Below, in pieces: positions 1 through 5,047 of a stretch of DNA of 6,777 nt; the first letter of the stretch is position 1; the number at the start of each line of letters is the position of its first letter. This DNA is from an uncultured Coriobacteriaceae bacterium (lineage in GTDB: Bacteria; Actinomycetota; Coriobacteriia; Coriobacteriales; Atopobiaceae), in NCBI GenBank assembly GCA_900543875.1, contig UQSV01000071.1, forward strand, positions 1 through 6,777, read 5' to 3'. A model generated the notes under the pieces. The model was not told the DNA's origin, ran no database searches, and saw nothing but the letters and a program-made list of their open reading frames with translations. The position numbers were made by a program, and so were the translations under genes.

Positions 1-20
1 ACAAGTCTCTTCTCGTCCAT
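1..20 (-). CDS. Start of a divergent gene, cut by the window edge
   Basis: On the minus strand an ATG (positions 20-18) is preceded by GGGAGGAG (33-26) with a 5-nt spacer, which is as good an SD as any in the window. The visible codons read MDEKRL and then leave the window, so there is no domain to recognise. The gene would be transcribed away from larE and share the 21-244 region with it. Shared control with the lar operon, for example as a client racemase, a nickel transporter or an unrelated gene, cannot be decided from six codons. Confidence rests only on the SD/ATG pair and the divergent layout. Confidence 0.5.
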
Positions 21-36
21 GCTAGCTCCTCCCAAA

Positions 37-62
37 TGAGACGAGGGGACTGCCCCGTCTCA
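37..62 (-). repeat. Hairpin in the 5' leader of the divergent gene, possible dispersed palindrome
   Basis: Read on the minus strand, TGAGACGGGG pairs with CCCC and GTCTCA around a CAGT tetraloop, with a 2-nt TC bulge on the 3' side. It is followed by only TTT, so it is a poor intrinsic terminator. It ends a few bases before the SD (33-26) of the gene starting at 20, so it would sit in that gene's 5' leader. A compact palindrome with a GGGG-CAGT-CCCC core also looks like a dispersed intergenic repeat. One copy alone cannot show that. Confidence 0.5.
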
Positions 63-144
63 CCCATGTCTTCGGTGTCCATGCCACGGCTGTGACGATG
101 TGGCACCAATTACTCCCCTTAAAGTATTTTTCAGAACGAATCTG

Positions 145-162
145 TACTATCGTTCGATAGTA
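145..162. promoter_or_regulatory. 18-bp palindrome, candidate TetR-family operator for the lar operon
   Basis: TACTATCGTTCGATAGTA has two perfectly complementary 8-nt arms around a central TT. Its size and symmetry fit a typical TetR-family operator. It lies about 85 bp upstream of the larE start and overlaps the only -10-like hexamers there. The regulator most likely to bind it is the TetR-family protein encoded as the fourth gene of the same operon (3254-3811), which would make the operon autoregulated. The site could also control the divergent gene at the left edge. The palindrome is seen; the protein-DNA pairing is inferred. Confidence 0.6.
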
Positions 163-229
163 TCTGAACAAAGAGAACGAAATGTTCCGTAACTTGCGCT
201 CGCGCAAAGCTGAACGCCAGCTGCGAAAC

Positions 230-236
230 GGGAGGG
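230..236 (+). promoter_or_regulatory. SD site that fixes the larE start at 245
   Basis: GGGAGGG ends 8 nt before the ATG at 245 and is the only strong SD near the beginning of larE. The in-frame ATG at 182 would add 21 basic residues, but it has only a weak AAGAGA in front of it and lies close to the palindrome. The start at 245 is therefore preferred. Confidence 0.75.
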
Positions 237-244
237 CCACCATC

Positions 245-982
245 ATGCAGTTTGACCTCGACAAGAGCGTTCGCTATGGCCTCGCCTACTCGGGAGGCGT
301 CGACTCGTGTTACCTGCTCGCGGAGCTGCTGCGCGAGGGCTACGACGTCAAGGCCTACACCATCCTCGACGACCTGCAGATTGCCCGCGACACCGACGAC
401 TCGGTGACCATCGCCAAGATGCTCGGCGCCGAGCAGCAGATCATCCCCATCAACATCTGGGAGGGCCACGAGGACCTGCGCGCCAACCCGCATGACCGCT
501 GCTACCACTGCAAGTCGATGGTCTTTGGCACCATCCTCGAGCACATGCGCGCAGACGGCCGCACCGTCCTGCTCGACGGCACAAACGCCAGCGACCGCGA
601 GGACCGCCGCCCGGGCTTTCGCGCCATCCACGAGCTGGGCATCGTGTCACCCCTGCGCGCGGCCGGCCTCACCAAGGACATGGTGCGTAAGGAGTCTGCC
701 AAGCTGGGCCTGCCCACGGCCAACAAGCCCAGCTATGCCTGCTACGGGGCCTACTTCGAGCAAGGCGAGGCCATCACGCCCGAGTCTTTGCGCAAGACCG
801 TCGACAAGTTCATGAGCTCGCACCCCGACGCCGCCGACCGCGTGCGCACCGACGGCAACATCGAGCCGAGCCCCGCAGAGGCCAAGGCCCTGCGTCTCGA
901 GAACGAGCGCGCCCGCGCGGCCCGCGAGCGCGACGCCGCCAAGGCCGCGGCCGCCAAGGGCGAGCAGGGCGGCGAGAACTAG
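245..982 (+). CDS. larE: LarE-type ATP-dependent sulfur transferase (NPN cofactor synthesis), C-terminally atypical
   Basis: LarE adenylates the carboxylates of pyridinium-3,5-biscarboxylic acid mononucleotide and replaces them with thiocarboxylates, the second step of nickel-pincer nucleotide synthesis in the cytoplasm. The 245-residue product has the PP-loop SGGVDS (16-21), the CYHCK motif (86-90), LLDGTNASD (109-117), the RRPG segment (121-124), and an ACY cysteine (C166) at the place of the sacrificial cysteine C176 of Lactobacillus plantarum LarE. Three cysteines (86, 89, 166) suggest the iron-sulfur-cluster type of LarE rather than the single-cysteine sacrificial type. Two things are odd. 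The usual SRFPYG segment reads GAYFEQG. After about residue 190 the normal C-terminal domain is missing, replaced by a charged Ala/Arg/Glu/Lys tail (about 208-245). Known LarE proteins are about 270-280 residues. The stop codon abuts the larB ATG. The family call is firm; full activity is less certain. Confidence 0.88.
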   Translation: MQFDLDKSVRYGLAYSGGVDSCYLLAELLREGYDVKAYTILDDLQIARDTDDSVTIAKMLGAEQQIIPINIWEGHEDLRANPHDRCYHCKSMVFGTILEHMRADGRTVLLDGTNASDREDRRPGFRAIHELGIVSPLRAAGLTKDMVRKESAKLGLPTANKPSYACYGAYFEQGEAITPESLRKTVDKFMSSHPDAADRVRTDGNIEPSPAEAKALRLENERARAARERDAAKAAAAKGEQGGEN

Positions 983-1771
983 ATGGACAAGGCAGAGCTC
1001 GAAGAGCTGCTGGGGCGTGTCGCCGCAGGCAGCGCCAGCGTGGCCGACGCCCTCGCACGCATCCAGACCGCCCCGGTGGCAGACGTGGGCTACGCGCGCC
1101 TCGACCTTGCCCGCGGCGTTCGCCAGGGCGCGGGCGAGGTCGTCTACGGCGAGGGCAAGACGGCCGAGCAGATCGCCGGCATCGTTGACGCCCTCGAGGG
1201 GGCGGGCCAGCGCCGCGTGCTCGTGACGCGCCTCTCCCCCGAGAAGTGCGAGCGCGTGCGGGCTCTCTCCGCCCGCGCGGACCTACTCGACTACCACGAG
1301 GATTCGCGCCTGGCGATCGTGGGCGGCCTTCCCGAGCCCAGCGGCAATGGAACCGTCGTGGTGGCGTGCGCCGGCACGAGCGACCTGCCCGTCGCCGAGG
1401 AGGCGGCGCTCACCGCCGAGTTTCTCGGCAACCGCGTCGAGCGCATCTGCGACGTGGGCGTGGCGGGGCTGCACCGCCTGCTCGCCTGCACCGAGCAGCT
1501 CGCCCGCGCGCAGGTCATCATCGCCGTCGCCGGCATGGAGGGGGCACTTGCGAGCGTCATCGGCGGCCTCGTGAGCTGCCCGGTCATCGCCGTGCCCACC
1601 AGCGTTGGCTACGGCGCGAGCCTGGGCGGCGTCGCGGCGCTGCTGTCGATGCTCAACTCCTGTGCGAGCGGCGTGAGCGTCGTCAACATCGACAACGGCT
1701 TTGGCGCCGGCTACCAGGCAAGCCTCATCAACCACCTCCCGGGCGCGGCCGCGCCCGGCAACGACCGTTAG
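983..1771 (+). CDS. larB: LarB, NaAD carboxylase/hydrolase (NPN cofactor synthesis)
   Basis: LarB carboxylates C5 of the pyridinium ring of nicotinic acid adenine dinucleotide and cleaves the phosphoanhydride, giving the biscarboxylate mononucleotide used by LarE. The 262-residue protein is a normal length. The N-terminal half is helical and variable. From about residue 120 it is the PurE-like domain, with ACAGTSDLPVAEEA (129-142), GMEGALASVIGGL (184-196), PTSVGYGAS (205-213) and MLNSCASG (223-230). C227 corresponds to the cysteine that forms the covalent adduct with NaAD (C221 in L. plantarum), and E186 to the nearby active-site glutamate. The ATG directly follows the larE stop, with only a weak purine-rich stretch before it, so translation is probably coupled to larE. 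The gene contains a perfect 20-bp palindrome near its 3' end. Confidence 0.95.
   Translation: MDKAELEELLGRVAAGSASVADALARIQTAPVADVGYARLDLARGVRQGAGEVVYGEGKTAEQIAGIVDALEGAGQRRVLVTRLSPEKCERVRALSARADLLDYHEDSRLAIVGGLPEPSGNGTVVVACAGTSDLPVAEEAALTAEFLGNRVERICDVGVAGLHRLLACTEQLARAQVIIAVAGMEGALASVIGGLVSCPVIAVPTSVGYGASLGGVAALLSMLNSCASGVSVVNIDNGFGAGYQASLINHLPGAAAPGNDR
1739..1758. repeat. Perfect 20-bp palindrome at the 3' end of larB
   Basis: CCGGGCGCGGCCGCGCCCGG is its own reverse complement. It lies inside the last codons of larB (encoding the PGAAAPG stretch), about 20 nt upstream of the larC start. As RNA it could fold into a hairpin of about 8 bp with a 4-nt loop just before the larC SD. It may simply be a by-product of Gly/Ala/Pro codons in a GC-rich genome. 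Confidence 0.6.
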
Positions 1772-1778
1772 GAGCATC

Positions 1779-3251
1779 ATGGGAAGGACCCTGTACCTCG
1801 ACTGCAGCTCCGGCATCAGCGGCGACATGACGGTCGCCGCGCTTCTCGACCTGGGGGCCAGCGAGGAGCACCTGCGCCAGCAGCTCGCGACGCTGCCGGT
1901 AAGCGGCTTTGACGTCGTCGTGACGCGCGTGAGCAAGAGCGGCCTTGCCGCCTGCGACTTTGACGTGCGCCTCGCCCACGGCCTTGAGAACCACGACCAC
2001 GACATGGCCTGGCTCTACGGGCACGAGAGCGCTCACGAGCACGCGCACGATCACGGGGGCGAACACGATGCAGAGCACGAGCACGCGCATGAGCACGATG
2101 CCGAGCACACGCACCACCACGAGCACGCGTGCACCGTCGAGCTCGACCACGACCACCTGGCCGAGCACGACCACGGCCACCATCACCACCACGACCATCA
2201 CGGCCACGCGCACGCGCACCGCTCGATGGCCGACGTCCGCGCTATCATCGAGGGCTCCCAACTCACCGCGCGCGCCCGGGCGCTCGCCCTCTCGATCTTT
2301 GGCAAGCTTGCCGAAGCCGAAGCCGCCGCGCACGGCGCCACACCCGACACTGTGATGTTTCACGAGGTGGGGGCCATCGACTCCATCGTCGACATCTGCT
2401 CGGTCGCCATCTGCCTCGACGACCTCGACGTCACCGACGTCATCGTGACGAGCCTCTCCGAGGGCCACGGCACCATCCGCTGCGCCCACGGCGTCATGCC
2501 CATCCCCGTGCCCGCCGTCGCCAACCTGTGCGCCGCCGCGCGCATCGCGCTTGTCCCCGCAGACGTCACCGGCGAGCTCGTGACCCCCACGGGCGCCGCC
2601 GTCGTGGCCGCGCTGCGCACGGGCAGCCGTCTGCCCCACTCCTACGCCATCGAGCGCGTGGGCTACGGCGCGGGCAAGCGCCCCTACGAGGGCTGCTCGG
2701 GCGTGCTGCGCGCAATGCTGCTCGCCGACTCCGGGAGCGCCGACGCCGGTGACGGCGACCGCGGCGTCGTCACCAAGCTCGAGTGCGACCTCGACGACTG
2801 CACGGGCGAGGCCCTCGGCCACGTCATCGAGCTGCTCATGGCAGCCGGCGCCCGCGAGGCCCACGCCATCCCGCTCGTCATGAAGAAGGGGCGCCCGGGC
2901 CACCAGCTCGAGGTCATCTGCAACGACGAGCTCGCGCCCGCCCTCGAGCGCATTATCTTCGAGAACACCACCACCATCGGCATTCGCTCGCACGAGGAGC
3001 GCCGCCACGCGCTGCCGCGCACGCCCAGCACGGTCGAAACGCCCTTTGGCCACGTCGAGACCAAGCGCGTCGTGATGCCCGACGGCAGCGTGCGCGCCTA
3101 CCCCGAGTACGCGAGCGTCGTCGCCGCCAGCGAGCGCACGGGCGCGTCGTTCCAAGACGTCTTCGCCGCCACGCAGGCCGCGGGGTTCTTTGCCAAGGCA
3201 GGCGAGGTCAGATTCGACTCGCCCACGCCCGGCGACGGCAAGCGGGGCTAG
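1779..3251 (+). CDS. larC: LarC, CTP-dependent nickel insertion enzyme (pyridinium bisthiocarboxylate nickel chelatase)
   Basis: LarC performs the last step of NPN synthesis: it inserts Ni into the bisthiocarboxylate nucleotide in a CTP-dependent cyclometallation. The start is the ATG at 1779, with TAGGAG (1769-1774, overlapping the larB stop) as SD. The 490-residue product begins with YLDCSSGISGDMTVAALLDL (6-25). It carries MFHEVGAIDSIVDI (193-206), PIPVPA (241-246), ELVTPTGAA (266-274) and GYGAGKRPYEG (295-305). The C-terminal half has LECDLDDCTGEALGHVIELL (334-353) and VMKKGRPGHQLEVIC (367-381). All are family signatures. The gene is one uninterrupted reading frame, unlike larC of L. plantarum, which needs a programmed frameshift between larC1 and larC2. 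Residues 67-147 form a His-rich insertion with 32 histidines, likely a nickel-holding segment. It is longer than L. plantarum LarC (about 420 residues), mainly because of this insertion. Confidence 0.96.
   Translation: MGRTLYLDCSSGISGDMTVAALLDLGASEEHLRQQLATLPVSGFDVVVTRVSKSGLAACDFDVRLAHGLENHDHDMAWLYGHESAHEHAHDHGGEHDAEHEHAHEHDAEHTHHHEHACTVELDHDHLAEHDHGHHHHHDHHGHAHAHRSMADVRAIIEGSQLTARARALALSIFGKLAEAEAAAHGATPDTVMFHEVGAIDSIVDICSVAICLDDLDVTDVIVTSLSEGHGTIRCAHGVMPIPVPAVANLCAAARIALVPADVTGELVTPTGAAVVAALRTGSRLPHSYAIERVGYGAGKRPYEGCSGVLRAMLLADSGSADAGDGDRGVVTKLECDLDDCTGEALGHVIELLMAAGAREAHAIPLVMKKGRPGHQLEVICNDELAPALERIIFENTTTIGIRSHEERRHALPRTPSTVETPFGHVETKRVVMPDGSVRAYPEYASVVAASERTGASFQDVFAATQAAGFFAKAGEVRFDSPTPGDGKRG
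1977..2222 (+). other. His-rich (His/Asp/Glu) low-complexity segment within larC
   Basis: This stretch encodes LarC residues 67-148. It is dominated by CAC/CAT alternating with Asp, Glu and Ala codons (many HD, HE and HA pairs), and a run of five His sits at residues 134-138. I count 32 His between residues 67 and 147. The DNA repeats short GAGCAC/GACCAC units imperfectly, which suggests growth by slippage. His-rich stretches are known in nickel chaperones such as HypB and SlyD, and shorter ones occur in LarC proteins. Nickel binding here is inferred. The flanking sequence continues the normal LarC fold (RSMADVRAII at 148-157). Confidence 0.85.
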
Positions 3252-3253
3252 CC

Positions 3254-3811
3254 GTGGACAAGAGGAGGCGGCGCAGCCGCGAGGCCATCCAGCAGGCGTT
3301 CGTCGAGCTGCTCGACGAGCAGGGCTACTCGCGCACCACGGTGCAGGACATCATCAGCCGCGCGGGCGTGGGGCGCGCCACGTTCTACGCGCAGTTCCAC
3401 AGCAAGGATGACCTGCTCGAGGCCCAGGTCTGCGACGTGTGCTGCCACGCGTTCGAGCCAAGCGGCGAGGTGGGCACCAGCCCGCTCGCCCAGACCGAGC
3501 ACGTCCTCGCGGGCCTGCACAGAAGCGAGAGCGGCCTGCGCGAGCTTGTCTCGGGCAACGGCTCGGAGCGCTTCGCCGACTGCCTGCGCCACGCCATCGT
3601 GCGGCGCGCCAGCGAGCGCATCCCGGCGTGCCCGGCGGGCCCCGCGGCCTCGATGAACCGCTCGATCCTCGAGCACCACATCGCCGCGAGCTTTGTGGGG
3701 CTCGTGCGCTGGTGGGCCTGGCACGACTTTGCAATGAGCGCGCACGAGGTGGCGCTCAACTACCTGCGCGTGATTCTGCCGCTGTTTGGAGAAGAGCCGC
3801 CAACGGAGTAA
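3254..3811 (+). CDS. TetR-family transcriptional regulator, probable regulator of the lar operon
   Basis: The 185-residue protein starts at a GTG two bases after the larC stop, so it is in the operon and probably translationally coupled. No strong SD is visible. A basic N-terminus (DKRRRRSREAI) leads into a TetR helix-turn-helix: TTVQDIISRAGVGRATFYAQF (28-48, helix-turn-helix and recognition helix) followed by HSKDDLL. The C-terminal half is the ligand/dimer domain, with an aromatic helix GLVRWWAWHDFAMSAHEV (149-166) like the short TetR_C_7-type domains. A CDVCCH cluster (C60, C63, C64, H65) just after the DNA-binding domain, plus several His in the C-terminal domain, could bind metal. The natural target is the palindrome at 145-162. 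The ligand is unknown: nickel, lactate or another hydroxy acid are guesses. Length is typical for the family. Confidence 0.9.
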   Translation: MDKRRRRSREAIQQAFVELLDEQGYSRTTVQDIISRAGVGRATFYAQFHSKDDLLEAQVCDVCCHAFEPSGEVGTSPLAQTEHVLAGLHRSESGLRELVSGNGSERFADCLRHAIVRRASERIPACPAGPAASMNRSILEHHIAASFVGLVRWWAWHDFAMSAHEVALNYLRVILPLFGEEPPTE

Positions 3812-3816
3812 AACGG

Positions 3817-3852
3817 ATGCGTGCGCGTCCCATTTGGGCGCGCACGCATTTT
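3817..3852 (+). terminator. Intrinsic terminator of the larEBC-tetR operon
   Basis: ATGCGTGCGCG (3817-3827) pairs perfectly with CGCGCACGCAT (3839-3849). An inner CCC/GGG extends the stem around an ATTT loop, with one bulged T. TTTT follows immediately (3849-3852), and an A-run (3810-3813) precedes the stem. It starts 6 nt after the tetR stop, so it closes the operon and separates it from the dipeptidase gene. Confidence 0.88.
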
Positions 3853-3916
3853 GCTATCCCGCGCCCGCGCACGCCGCGAGCCCGCGCCCCAAGCACCCGC
3901 AACCCGAGGAGCACTG

Positions 3917-4945
3917 ATGACCTACCCCGTCTTTGACATGCACTGCGACACGGCAGACCGCCTGGCCTGGCAGTTTCTCAGCGACGACCTCAAGCAGGCC
4001 TGCGGCATGGACTTCTACGGCCCCGGCGACGCAGACGACCCGCAGGGCTGCCGCTCGCTCGCCCAGAGCCACTGCCACATCTCGCTCGAGAAGATCGGCG
4101 CCACGCCGTGGGCCCAGTGCTTTGCCTGCTACGTCCCCGACGCCCTGGCGCCCGCACAGGCGGCCGCGTTCTACGACGCGGTGAACGCCCACCTCGACGC
4201 CGAGGTCGCCACGAACGCCGCGGTCGTTTTGCCCGTCACGTCTGCCGCGCAGGTTCACGAGGTGCTCAAGGGCGCCGGCGAGCCGCACGTGGCCGCCGTC
4301 CGCACCATCGAGAACGCCCGTATGTTCGCCGCAGACCTCGGGCTCGTCGAGCGCTACGCCGCCCGCGGCGTGCTCATGGCATCGCTCAGCTGGAACGCCG
4401 CGGGCCCGCTCGCGAGCGGCCACGACACCCACGAGCACCTCTCCGAGCTGGGCCGCGACGCCCTCGCCGAGATGGAGCGCAACCGCATCGTGCTCGACGT
4501 GAGCCACCTCAACGACGAGTGCTTCGCAGACGTCGCGGCCGCGAGCAGCCGCCCGATCGTGGCGAGCCACTCGAACTCCCGCGCCGTGTGCCCGCACAAG
4601 CGCAACCTCACCGACGACCAGTTTGCCCGCATCCGCGACTGCGGCGGCGTCGTGGGCCTCAACTACTGCGACAAGTTCCTCTCGACCAAGGTGCTCGAGG
4701 GGCACACCACCAACGTGTCGTTCGACGAGATAGCGGCCCACGTCGAGCATTGGCTTGACCTGGGTGGCGAGAACGTCGTGGCGCTGGGCGGCGACTTCGA
4801 CGGCGCCTCCGTGCCCAGCCTGCTCGACGGCACCGACAAGATGGGAGCCTTCCAGCAGCTTCTCGAGCAGCGCTTTGGCGCCGCCATCACGGCCAAGCTC
4901 TGCTACGGCAACGCCCTCGCCTTCTTCGAGCGCGCCTCGCACTAG
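3917..4945 (+). CDS. M19-family (renal/membrane-type) dipeptidase, cytoplasmic
   Basis: This is a zinc dipeptidase of the amidohydrolase fold that hydrolyses dipeptides, in some members including those with a D-residue at the C-terminal position. The ATG at 3917 has GAGGAG (3906-3911) 5 nt upstream and gives 342 residues, a normal length. The family motifs occur in order: DMHCDT (7-12; H9 and D11 as metal ligands), TIENA (130-134; E132 bridging), LDVSHLND (193-200; H197), VASHSNSRAVCPHKRNLTD (215-233; H218, R229) and LGGDFDG (290-296; D293). No signal peptide or membrane segment is visible, so it should act in the cytoplasm on imported peptides. It is transcribed in the same direction as the lar operon but lies behind a strong terminator. 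The 64 nt before it show no clear promoter, so it may depend on read-through or a weak promoter. No functional link to NPN is evident. Confidence 0.93.
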   Translation: MTYPVFDMHCDTADRLAWQFLSDDLKQACGMDFYGPGDADDPQGCRSLAQSHCHISLEKIGATPWAQCFACYVPDALAPAQAAAFYDAVNAHLDAEVATNAAVVLPVTSAAQVHEVLKGAGEPHVAAVRTIENARMFAADLGLVERYAARGVLMASLSWNAAGPLASGHDTHEHLSELGRDALAEMERNRIVLDVSHLNDECFADVAAASSRPIVASHSNSRAVCPHKRNLTDDQFARIRDCGGVVGLNYCDKFLSTKVLEGHTTNVSFDEIAAHVEHWLDLGGENVVALGGDFDGASVPSLLDGTDKMGAFQQLLEQRFGAAITAKLCYGNALAFFERASH

Positions 4946-4965
4946 CCGCCTGGCCCGTCTTAGCC

Positions 4966-5003
4966 AAAAACGCCGGGATCCCGCATCGCGGACTCCCGGT
5001 GTT
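4966..5003 (-). terminator. Terminator between converging dipeptidase and HAD genes
   Basis: AACGCCGGGA (4969-4978) pairs with TCCCGGTGTT (4994-5003), a 10-bp stem with one G-U pair and a 15-nt loop. On the minus strand the stem runs into TTTTT (complement of 4966-4970), so it is a proper terminator for the leftward HAD gene. On the plus strand only GTTCTCG follows, so termination of the dipeptidase transcript would be weaker. The rest of the 4946-5047 gap shows nothing else. Confidence 0.75.
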
Positions 5004-5047
5004 CTCGCATGTGGCAGGGCCATTCGCAGATTATTAGCTACAAGCCC

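Larger units (their letters stand above)
21..244. other. Divergent intergenic control region upstream of larE
   Basis: This is the only clearly AT-richer stretch on the left side, and it separates the leftward gene (start at 20) from larE (start at 245). It contains the 37-62 hairpin, a weaker inverted repeat TGCCAC/GTGGCA at 82-87 and 100-105 with a 12-nt spacer, the A/T run around 117-132, and the 145-162 palindrome. I could not assign convincing -35/-10 pairs in either direction. TACTAT (145-150) and TAGTAT (158-163), both inside or at the edge of the palindrome, are only 4/6 matches to a -10 box. No tRNA, known riboswitch or complete small ORF was evident. Confidence 0.7.

Noticed and set aside
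182..244. Upstream in-frame ATG giving a 266-residue LarE with a basic N-terminal extension
   Set aside because: It has only a weak SD and its extra residues do not match LarE N-termini, whereas the ATG at 245 has GGGAGGG at good spacing. It remains possible, because the 245 start leaves a short N-terminus.
21..244. Nickel/cobalt riboswitch in the larE leader
   Set aside because: No multi-stem junction with conserved purine-rich internal loops is visible; the main structure is a DNA-type palindrome.
2030..2225. Short repeated GAGCAC/GACCAC units resembling a tandem repeat or CRISPR-like array
   Set aside because: The repeats are irregular, without unique spacers, and are fully explained by His/Asp/Glu codons in an intact larC frame.
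1728..3155. 475-codon open frame antisense to larC
   Set aside because: It is antisense to a gene with clear LarC motifs, and its sequence is Val/Ala/Gly/Arg-rich as expected for the complement of high-GC codons. The Val runs are the complement of the His codons.
1779..3251. Programmed frameshift between larC1 and larC2 as in L. plantarum
   Set aside because: larC here is a single continuous frame carrying both N- and C-terminal signatures, so no frameshift is needed.
1783..3811. TetR start upstream inside larC (long fused open frame from 2783)
   Set aside because: The upstream part of that frame is Arg-rich shadow sequence of larC. TetR homology begins directly at the GTG at 3254.
3854..5023. 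389-codon open frame antisense to the dipeptidase
   Set aside because: It has no recognisable motif, is composed like a reverse-complement shadow, and overlaps a gene with all M19 metal ligands.
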